From the NCBI GenBank assembly GCA_035289625.1, contig DATDWP010000007.1:1-41698 (forward strand): a stretch of 41,698 nt of DNA, read 5' to 3'. Under the pieces are notes generated by a model. It had not been told where the DNA came from and did not search any database. It worked only from the letters and a program-made list of their open reading frames with translations. The DNA comes from UBA10205 sp035289625 (GTDB taxonomy: Archaea > Iainarchaeota > Iainarchaeia > Iainarchaeales > Iainarchaeaceae). The translations under genes were made by a program, and so were the position numbers. Below are positions 27,201 through 31,487 of the stretch, one piece after another; position 1 is the stretch's first letter; the number at the start of each line of letters is the position of its first letter.

Positions 27201-27465
27201 CAATAATTGAGAGCTTCATTGAACTTTCTGAAGTTGAGAGGAAAAAAACGCCGTATAAAATCAAAATGAGTGCAATTGCGCCGGCTGCTGCAAACGGCAA
27301 AAACGGTATCCCATGCTCTTCCAGAGGGTCAATTACAGAATATACAGGGACTCCCTTGTCCTGCAAAAAATCCATTGCACCGTAGAATTTTTCCTCAATT
27401 TTAGAATAAATCTCCCCAATGCTCTCGGAGACGCCCATAAAAACCAACCTGCCTAGAACTCGCAT
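18241..27465 (-). CDS. Giant membrane-anchored multidomain surface protein (giant 2)
   Basis: About 3074 residues, the largest gene here. The N-terminus parallels giant 1: a charged segment with IEEKFYGAMDFLQDKGVPVY, then a transmembrane helix at about 56-77 (FAAAGAIALILILYGVFFL). Outside follow carboxypeptidase-regulatory-like beta repeats (about 83-560), the domain with YRAWSS...YRAPLDSELG and CLEELCASY shared with giant 1, several Ig-like domains, Cys-containing domains, a hydrophobic Gly/Ala-rich stretch (about 2112-2192), a long helical region with an internal repeat (about 2400-2750) and a Cys-rich C-terminal domain (about 2920-3074). The first ATG (MRVLGR) has a TATA-like TTAATATA 26 bases upstream; homology with giant 1 would equally support the ATG at 27436-27438 (MGVSES). 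Probably a surface stalk or adhesin; the C-terminal half may carry an effector or catalytic function that I cannot name. Confidence 0.85.
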   Translation of the reverse strand: MRVLGRLVFMGVSESIGEIYSKIEEKFYGAMDFLQDKGVPVYSVIDPLEEHGIPFLPFAAAGAIALILILYGVFFLSTSESSMKLSIIDSTGNSLSGVSIKLIDEKSGKEIETGSDVFRDGQEVVIARGIGTKVLLEASKEGYATTTRRVYFEKAQTDVEIRLTKEQEQIEGSLRLVDLQTGDSISQASVVANFAGASVECTETQDGEYVCPGVFSDEQTDLTITQANYEQKNLQTKFAQGAVNEISLAPKPGAASGKTSIIVRVFDFDTKGRIGNFSLSIFDAKDNELISKRNETDGDGEQVEKIAKGTSVRIVVQKENYLTYDSGTGSENQTLRDEELVREIYLHPGKNALTVGVVDVTGRPLPQVGVLLFNSVGDLLGQKESALAGEVIFENLSTDETYFVSAWQDNFVPAVQRIILSEKNRLNLVLERGTATNSGSLTIYAVDEKSIALNDVTLNFLQEDANGTKPLGVPAQKTDVSGKVVLLAPLNSTIIVKATKGDLYAEGKVQVLETFRNELLLTLREPFSQVLLKILNESGTEVDSGIVSIVAGNEVLLEDEYSSGGVVFDPAGNNYVTVKYSADDGYGFEEEVFVQDQNTITVSKGGQKSAGTTPIVEYLGIFSVDGQKVGGLSKGIDYFLKFRVVYPQGSSQNGLHVRLGEDNVGFVDSQDAGILGFSASGAASFYGRSYSPAPSPGFEALDFENSGSEGLYNKWAELYFSSGDERIVKIRARAKETAKAQDIELHYRAWSSIAGKHYRAPLDSELGLDEYSQGKTALYATTNVEKIKILQASSVCLEELCASYKFVRSDGSEFSVDNFRPVIAGLYALDITLSPTEASKVTIKASTAKQKPKISFQGFGIDNFSQFPDINSSDTSIEVQNVSAAQDGQTNVRLYFKANEIENSTITLQLISGESTINKQFHFSIYRERSFALKTLPENIVFGQDFVILLQDSTGLASENAQIVLSNSSGPLQTIVGNAKPGNGALGRYSVKNTFDSGTVNYEVSADLFSPLAGTIDITKSGILEWSLAENYIVIQKSEKIGEKFIEIKNNSRQNIEKLSFEIEPVGTLPADMEIKVTPLSNLGPNSSQRIVLSAQYEGENESAHGQVRITAKGRTESGFSAIATTNLVADYNPKISAECVEFSKQKLSVFVASGFEDRGFYESQYTKNTTETGTDLNPISPTDPSKYYKYSGFSAATTESFTAKLAESANCQVELELTAQIVRRGKKSDGIEVEAEKISLSPQITDAQGARRSSDEIAINITNRMIRNYPGKEKFDFDIIFKGEGFEKTIPLEVFVWNPRYALQVSRNIELYLGPYEPNRADITPLGPDFGVDPSVRYDSQYSAQVPLFVRNVGEADIENVSFRVASRTSSGNVDVRVAPDFPIQFLKKGQSIDPPKTLLATATRNEKTTLLDVKELDITGVIDGTTFSFGPVIITSHISAAQCLSAIPGNVAFISTKTEGAISQPITLKNTCAEEVRILDISKPPIGNNALTLAPANAIVPPGREATFSLILEKRENFNGNPVPIYVHAFLPRSGTPIESSPIIVDVKIGKDVAKGAAATEQITLAVCEGTGKTKTLRFPVIASGNSPLCDSAYCDASQLSNYLADRLDEKIRDAEKQIQNRSAEIQKSDCSQQDLVRGFCTFDGLGVKKETFFVYFSHDNLSPAILQKSLEGKNSTVRSYRVDFFEGKSGGEYLGGFGKQIYLNSNLRGCGRYTVTLRGFVTVQGSRIVPDLMNIVVDIAPDEDGASARQITEQCLPNIQNVMNYLPRDEGLTKSQKYDSWAGMVEPKDASLETLAKDSAKSLFGSEQRAIQGSIGTNTLTLDLAPTEGYIVRVEMDKVQSDNPVNVKGFVRQSLGADEQLQKDILSEATQALRDLRESAGNIEGCIGDDESYMLLKSSKDLGKIALETKEPIPVQFELEACTDFNVTSNIRETVSIFSRKASQFDGITLDSPFFKPALSQGQPESSERITTVQIEKLDEKKNRFYATVRACVTGNSQLQQAQGKTVVLEAKRIEGEAKKPVEAQVGLEVCGIHPVEFLEKSKTLAENQKGEYYYATFVWKGEPNSILLSDFSKISNAQGLVNKADEIIDGKRQINKSDSPEIVAAKTKAGWSYLGGCAATNVVTGLLRPLIGWNPATIALNVLADCGIPFIHLMADVYSWAKVVDDIGKAVLSGIGQIFSWPFKQLFGSAGIDAEKAQGQAIEFSTQDAAADIFIAFGLEAAIKDSIIAYNRVGDGIYENSSTRLQSFSKARIVSENVAEAMVQKIRAEAFGGSFDPVVDDFMDDFRAKFLAQVDHDVSEAAIHMRPVRGGFFNDDQLKEIISKSAQKVGQDPIVLQNFAQARNFLNTTTPNTFVDKEAISKQIFDEVDKIPSEIPTSDRLGPVNLVEATKDPAKLRLQTEVINDLKRKATEAYAAKMGITVTDAQAAIGTRLDGITVTATEDFGPQRATIATTEIAAVSDTVRKEVLPNIEKSLTQKISENASTNSEITGKIISEELQGLDGKIKNDLTNFSAINPSDISVPTILEMKEETYKVLAEKMGVRVDDVKTLFGAELEGIISSHPTETAPQIRERLIEFYTKKTGISFSEATELLDFHFSAAGERSLEGVLGKKWGNIRGSLFDELQKRKENIAQKLKANSSKTIDELRNIVEEQLRGVEAQINEKITGSINETVTTAAGRRATTITNTAEHYFKVQVSKAEQEQALSQMRRNLSELTKEAIDNPGRVPELENGIAKKFQKSGVPKLTEAIKGKIDLKEGIPSIWGKGGLLFLKNLLKEGAFGALSNYVGLVLYDNVLDSALKNANYTPDLVGRDEELKKAGVGFFGQTFEAEAGTEGKILKYRTYRVSVTNLSDGRKALKVGLASIPAHTKKELVLNNCKNAGFDREVGASLPGLLPIVDNEEKFPDIFKQNDAARKMHVKIARNYLAPQPNGERFGAQINAAVAGTPNLAKEFNAQNSMNLEALVVSIGIVKSRLGNDPNTKSLYMFGCNVGDKPREGVYANARCAAEKMVKYTPTCKAAPNKPACFLHAYENDKTTPQNQKTSLENVSDEQFKNLYETWASADYAWKVV

Positions 27466-27483
27466 AACTCTAAAGTGGCAACT

Positions 27484-27508
27484 AATATATTAATCTAATT
27501 AAATAAAG
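27484..27508 (-). promoter_or_regulatory. Giant 2 promoter region
   Basis: The minus strand carries CTTTATTTAATTA (27496-27508), identical to the element before giant 1, and directly after it TTAATATA, which is about 26 bases before the ATG at 27465. Confidence 0.5.
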
Positions 27509-27652
27509 GGAAGCAGGATTTGCTCTAAATGCGTTCTGTTGCCTTTTTGAGGCGGTTTTAAGCAGGCGTGTTCTTTTTATGTGGTCTTAATAGGGTGTAA
27601 GTGGGTAGTGAGACATTTACCTTTCCGTTTCCAAAAAGTAGGGCCTCATAGG

Positions 27653-27701
27653 TATTTTAAATAGTTCATTATTAATGAACATATGTTCATAGTTTATGAA
27701 C
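27653..27701 (+). promoter_or_regulatory. Promoter with two tandem palindromic operators of the MNT-HEPN operon
   Basis: After a TATA box (TATTTTAAATAG, 27653-27664) come two copies of the palindrome GTTCAT-N5-ATGAAC, at 27664-27680 and 27685-27701. They start exactly 21 bp apart, two helical turns, so two dimers would bind the same face. The four half-sites are evenly arranged, and the middle pair also forms ATGAACATATGTTCAT. The sites cover the expected transcription start, as for a repressor. The helix-turn-helix at the N-terminus of the MNT protein is the obvious candidate to bind them. Confidence 0.75.
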
Positions 27702-27710
27702 GGTGGTTTT

Positions 27711-28325
27711 ATGCAAATGTTAAGGGTTATTGATACCGATTCAAAGACAAAACTGCTCAACTATTTGCTGGAGCGGCCAAATTCATCTTTTTCCGTTTCA
27801 GAACTTGGCAGGCTATCGGATTTGCCAAAAGCATCTGTGTCTAATATAGTCTCAGAGTGGGAGCAAATAGGGCTTGTAGAGTCAAAGTGGCAGGGAAGAA
27901 ACAAACTTGTGGTTCTAAATTCCAATTTTTACTTGCTGCCTGAATTGAAAAAAATTTTTAAGAAAACAAAGGATTTCCAAAAGCCACTGCTAAAAGAATT
28001 GGGTTTGATGCATGCACTCAAAAGCCACAACGTCGTTGCAATAATTGCATTCGGTTCACGCATGCGAAATGATTATACAAATTCATCCGACCTTGATGTC
28101 CTAATAGTTCTAAAGGAGAAAAAGAGCGGTATTTCGGAAAAAATTGTCGAGGGTTTCGTGCAGGCAAGCGCGAAAACCGGAATAAGGTTCTCCCCCCTGC
28201 TAATTGACAAAGAGGATTTCCAAAACAGGCTCAAAGAAAAAGACAAGCTCCTATCAAACATATTAGCCGAAGGAAAAGTGCTCAAAGGGGGGAGTTGGAT
28301 TGGCAGTGTACAAGCATCATCTTGA
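27711..28325 (+). CDS. HTH-fused minimal nucleotidyltransferase (MNT antitoxin-like)
   Basis: Residues about 1-75 are a MarR/winged-helix-type DNA-binding domain (SVSELGRLSDLPKASVSNIV). Residues about 105-200 are a nucleotidyltransferase domain with GSR (115-117) and SDLDVLI (126-132), the GSx10DxD signature. MNT partners of HEPN toxins add AMP to the toxin and neutralise it. I start at ATG 27711 because GGTGG lies 4 bases upstream and the earlier in-frame ATG at 27696 falls inside the second operator; the longer form would add five residues. It overlaps the HEPN gene by 26 bases. The operators at 27664-27701 imply autorepression. Confidence 0.85.
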   Translation: MQMLRVIDTDSKTKLLNYLLERPNSSFSVSELGRLSDLPKASVSNIVSEWEQIGLVESKWQGRNKLVVLNSNFYLLPELKKIFKKTKDFQKPLLKELGLMHALKSHNVVAIIAFGSRMRNDYTNSSDLDVLIVLKEKKSGISEKIVEGFVQASAKTGIRFSPLLIDKEDFQNRLKEKDKLLSNILAEGKVLKGGSWIGSVQASS

Positions 28326-28668
28326 TTTGGCAAATGAAAGGTTCCAAACTGCACAAGAGCAATTCAGGGAGGAAAAGTTCCATACTGCGGCTCACCTGTT
28401 CATCAACGCCGCAATTAATTACCATAATGCAATTTGCCAAAAATTCCTCGCAAAAATACCAAGCCACAAGCAACACTCCGACACAGGTTACTTCAATGAG
28501 CTAAGAGAGTTTCTTGGGCCGGATTTTGGCAAATATAGGGATGCATACGCTTTCTTGGTAGCCCACAAGAGCCAGGCAGATTACGGGGCAGAGCTATCTG
28601 AAGGCGTTGCAAAACAAATCCTAAGAAGATCAGAAAAAATCAAAGAAATAGCAGAGCACCTGCTCTAA
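28300..28668 (+). CDS. HEPN-domain protein (toxin-like partner of MNT)
   Basis: A 122-residue all-helical protein of HEPN form: a hydrophobic helix with AHLFINAAINYHNAI, then YRDAYAFLVAHKSQADYG. HEPN toxins are RNases with an R-x(4-6)-H motif, but here the nearest pattern is R80 with H89 (eight residues between), and the usual RxxADY site reads HKSQADY, so RNase activity may be weak or absent. Start: TTG at 28300 has GGAG 5 bases before it; GTG at 28306 is an alternative. Co-translated with the overlapping MNT gene. Confidence 0.75.
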   Translation: MAVYKHHLDLANERFQTAQEQFREEKFHTAAHLFINAAINYHNAICQKFLAKIPSHKQHSDTGYFNELREFLGPDFGKYRDAYAFLVAHKSQADYGAELSEGVAKQILRRSEKIKEIAEHLL

Positions 28669-28681
28669 AAATAGCAGCGTA

Positions 28682-28711
28682 GATTTTACTATTCTGCATA
28701 GTTGGTTTTTG
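28682..28711 (+). repeat. Imperfect direct repeat flanking the ATPase gene, left copy
   Basis: ATTTTACTATTCTGCATAG then TTGGTTTTTGT here matches ATTTTAGTATTCTGTATAG then TTTTTGT at 30034-30060. One copy follows the HEPN stop and the other follows the ATPase stop. They could be a reused terminator (both end in T runs) or the borders of an inserted ATPase cassette. Confidence 0.55.
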
Positions 28712-28735
28712 TAAGGCTACATAGTGTATTTTCAC

Positions 28736-28776
28736 AATGCACACTAGTGTGCATTGACAGTGCACACATTTATATA
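28736..28776 (+). promoter_or_regulatory. Promoter with 20-bp perfect palindrome
   Basis: Bases 28736-28755 are a perfect palindrome with arms AATGCACACT and AGTGTGCATT. A further half-site TGCACAC starts at 28761, directly before the TATA box TTTATATA (28769-28776). The TATA centre is 26 bases before the ATG at 28799, so the ATPase mRNA is leaderless. The palindrome sits just upstream of the BRE position, where a dimeric regulator could either activate or occlude. Confidence 0.7.
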
Positions 28777-28798
28777 GGGGGTTGGCTGTATTGTTAGT

Positions 28799-30010
28799 AT
28801 GCTACTAACGGAAACAATAAGGGGCGCGGTTATTGCGCAGAGGGAAGACCTTGCACGGCTTAAAGAGGGTATTTTAAGGGAAGTGTTGCCACAGATTGAC
28901 CCGGATATGCATTTAGCCATTGTACTGTGCGGCATTAGGAGATGTGGCAAGAGCACCCTCATGCGCCAGCTCATGAAAAAAGTCAAAGGGTTTTATTATT
29001 TCAATTTTGAGGATCCGCGCATTGCAGGTTTTGAAATTGCTGATTTCCAGAAGCTTGACGAGGTTTTTAGTGAGGAATATGGGGCGTTGCAGCATTATTT
29101 TTTTGACGAGGTCCAGAATGTTCCAGGATGGGAGATTTTTGTTCGCTCAAGGCTTGATGCCGGAAAAAAATTTGTAATAACCGGTTCGAATGCTTCCCTG
29201 CTCAGCAGAGAGTTGGGGACAAAACTCACCGGCAGGCACCTTCCATATGAACTCTTCCCTTTTTCATTTAGGGAAATGCTCAAATTTACCGGCAAGAAAG
29301 GTGAATTGAAATCTTTTGAACAATATTTCCTCAATGGTGGGTTTCCGGAATATTTGAGAGAGGGAAAAGAGGAAATTTTGCACACACTTATGGATGACAT
29401 AATTTCAAGGGATATTGTTGTAAGGCATAGGCTAAAGAGCGCCTCACAGATAAGGGGGCTTGCAACATACCTTATTTCAAATTCCTCGAAGGAGTTTTCA
29501 TACAATGGCCTGCGCAAGACATTCGGCCTTGGGTCGACAAACTCTATAATTAATTTTGTTGCCTATCTCGAAGACAGCTACCTGTTCTTTACTGTGCCAA
29601 AGTTTGACTATTCGCTCAAAAAGCAGGCTATTAGCCCAAAAAAAATTTATTGCATTGACAACGGGCTTGCGAACTCCAGCTCGGCCTCTTTCTCCCAGGA
29701 TCGCGGGAAAATGCTTGAAAACTGTGTTTTTCTGAAGCTTCGAAAAGATAATGGGGAAATATTTTATTTCAAGGGCCATAAGGAGTGCGATTTTGTTGTA
29801 AAGGAAAAGAACAAAATTGTGAAAGCAATACAAGTTTGCTATCAACTCACCGAGGAAAACAAGGAAAGGGAGCTAGAAGGGATGGCGGAGGCATTGGAAA
29901 AATTCAATTTAAAAGAAGGGCTAATTTTAACCTACAACCAGCATGATGACTTCACTTTCAAAGGCAGGAAAATCAAGGTGCTCCCTGTGTGGAAGTGGAT
30001 GCTTGATTGA
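28799..30010 (+). CDS. AAA_14/DUF4143-family ATPase
   Basis: The P-loop GIRRCGKST (45-53), Walker B FFDEVQ (101-106) and TGSN (128-131) define an AAA domain; TGRHLPYELFPFSF is typical of this family. The C-terminal DUF4143 half has ECDFVVKEKNKIVKAIQVCY, a PD-(D/E)xK-like fold in which the usual E-x-K has become Q-V-C, so nuclease catalysis is doubtful. The family is widespread in archaea and host-associated bacteria, of unproved function. This gene has a palindromic promoter and is bordered by direct repeats, which supports mobility. It converges on the surface protein at 30074. Confidence 0.85.
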   Translation: MLLTETIRGAVIAQREDLARLKEGILREVLPQIDPDMHLAIVLCGIRRCGKSTLMRQLMKKVKGFYYFNFEDPRIAGFEIADFQKLDEVFSEEYGALQHYFFDEVQNVPGWEIFVRSRLDAGKKFVITGSNASLLSRELGTKLTGRHLPYELFPFSFREMLKFTGKKGELKSFEQYFLNGGFPEYLREGKEEILHTLMDDIISRDIVVRHRLKSASQIRGLATYLISNSSKEFSYNGLRKTFGLGSTNSIINFVAYLEDSYLFFTVPKFDYSLKKQAISPKKIYCIDNGLANSSSASFSQDRGKMLENCVFLKLRKDNGEIFYFKGHKECDFVVKEKNKIVKAIQVCYQLTEENKERELEGMAEALEKFNLKEGLILTYNQHDDFTFKGRKIKVLPVWKWMLD

Positions 30011-30033
30011 TTGCAAATTGCATTATAAAAGCG

Positions 30034-30060
30034 AATTTTAGTATTCTGTATAGTTTTTGT
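30034..30060 (+). repeat. Imperfect direct repeat flanking the ATPase gene, right copy
   Basis: Right partner of the repeat at 28682-28711. It occupies most of the 63-base gap between the convergent ATPase and surface-protein stops, and its T run may act as terminator for the ATPase message. Confidence 0.55.
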
Positions 30061-30073
30061 GCCTTCTTAGAAA

Positions 30074-31444
30074 CTATTTTTTCCCAAAGATTTTACTGCG
30101 CCCGTGCGTGAGTGCAAAGATTAGTGCAATTGCGGCAACAATTGCTAGCAAAAATATAGGCAGCTGGTTTTCTTGCTTGCTCAAATCAGTGCCTAATAGG
30201 GGCACCTGGCCTTGCGAAGTGGTTTTTTCCGGAGCACAATACCCGCTCTTGCAAGTAAGCCCATCACCGCATGAGACATTATTTAGTGATGAAAAATAGC
30301 ATCTCCCTTGCGAGCAATAATCCCTTGTGCACGGGTTATTATCTGTACAAATAACCGTACTGCATGAGAGCATCTCATCGCGCAAAATTGCAGTGGCGGT
30401 TGGTTGGTTTTGGAAAAACTCATCATTTAGCATGTAATCATTTGCCATTGCCTCTCTTTCAACACGATATTCAAACCTTGAGTGTTCGCCATCTTTCATG
30501 GGCCCAACTTCCCATAAAACCACCGGGTCGTCCAATAATATTTTTGTCGGTTCCGGTTTGAATACAACAATTGAAGCAGTGGATGCGACTTCCTTTGGGA
30601 TGTATTCTATTACTTTCACTCCTTCAAGGTCTTTTCCGGAAACATTTTTTGCAATGAGCACAAATGCCAAATCCACTCCGTTCTGGCTAAGCCTTCCCGA
30701 CACTTGCCTTGTTAGCAGGACTTCATTTTGCACGGCAAGCCTTGTTTCCTCTTGCTGCACTTCCTTTGCGCTATCCCCTTCGAGTTTATTGAGCGCAGTG
30801 TCCTGTATCCGGTCGGTTGAGAGCTGCTCGGGAGAAACCATCGTATTCACAACAATGCTCCCCCCAAGCCCGTAGAAGATGCTTCCTATAAGAGTGGGTG
30901 TCGATGTGGAGGCGGCAGCGGCAGGCTGGGGAAAAGTAAAAGTCACGCTTGCGGTTGATGAATTTATATCAAATGTATCCATTGCAATAATGCTGATTGT
31001 GTGAGAGCCATAATCGAACCCTGTGAAAGTGTAGTTTGTTGCAAGGCCATTATCAATCCAGGAGCCGGAATCAAGGCGCAAAAAATACCTCGTGATCGGG
31101 TTTCCCAGCGAGGAACCGGAGTATTCCACCGTCACTGAAGAAGATTCAACGCTTGCCCCGCTTGCAGGTGAACTGATTGTAACTACGGGGCGGTTTGCAT
31201 CAAAATAAACACCAAGCTGGCCGGAGTACACTCCTCCGCTAACTTGCCCTGTGACTGTTTCCGGGAGAATGAAATCGCCCGAATACGTGCCCCCCGAAAC
31301 ATTGCCGTCCGCAACATCAAGGGGCGTTTCGAAAAAATTCCCGTCAAATGTCCCGCCCGAAACAGTGAATGCAAAAGCAGTGCCTGCAAAGAGTGCTGAT
31401 AAAAAAAGAACCAAAATAAAATTCATATTTTTTGTTTCCATCAT
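30074..31444 (-). CDS. Cys-rich, C-terminally membrane-anchored surface protein
   Basis: Order of parts: a signal peptide (NFILVLFLSALFAGTAFA), three short VSGGTFDG/VSGGTYSG/VSGGVYSG repeats, an Ig-like domain (VVTISSPASGASV...), a region like the right-edge protein (VIEYIPKEV... FKPEPTKIL), a small Cys-rich module (CSTVICTDNNPCTRDYC ... CGDGLTC), and a C-terminal transmembrane helix (IFLLAIVAAIALIFAL) with a basic tail. It is therefore a cell-surface protein with its C-terminus inside. I chose ATG 31444 because GGTGA, complementary to the archaeal 16S tail, lies 5 bases before it; an in-frame ATG at 31465 (MQNNG) is possible. It follows fibre 2 by 43 bases and is probably its operon partner, perhaps the membrane base of the fibre. 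Confidence 0.8.
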   Translation of the reverse strand: MMETKNMNFILVLFLSALFAGTAFAFTVSGGTFDGNFFETPLDVADGNVSGGTYSGDFILPETVTGQVSGGVYSGQLGVYFDANRPVVTISSPASGASVESSSVTVEYSGSSLGNPITRYFLRLDSGSWIDNGLATNYTFTGFDYGSHTISIIAMDTFDINSSTASVTFTFPQPAAAASTSTPTLIGSIFYGLGGSIVVNTMVSPEQLSTDRIQDTALNKLEGDSAKEVQQEETRLAVQNEVLLTRQVSGRLSQNGVDLAFVLIAKNVSGKDLEGVKVIEYIPKEVASTASIVVFKPEPTKILLDDPVVLWEVGPMKDGEHSRFEYRVEREAMANDYMLNDEFFQNQPTATAILRDEMLSCSTVICTDNNPCTRDYCSQGRCYFSSLNNVSCGDGLTCKSGYCAPEKTTSQGQVPLLGTDLSKQENQLPIFLLAIVAAIALIFALTHGRSKIFGKK

Positions 31445-31487
31445 AAAGTCACCATTATTTTGCATATTATTATTTCACATTTAGTAT

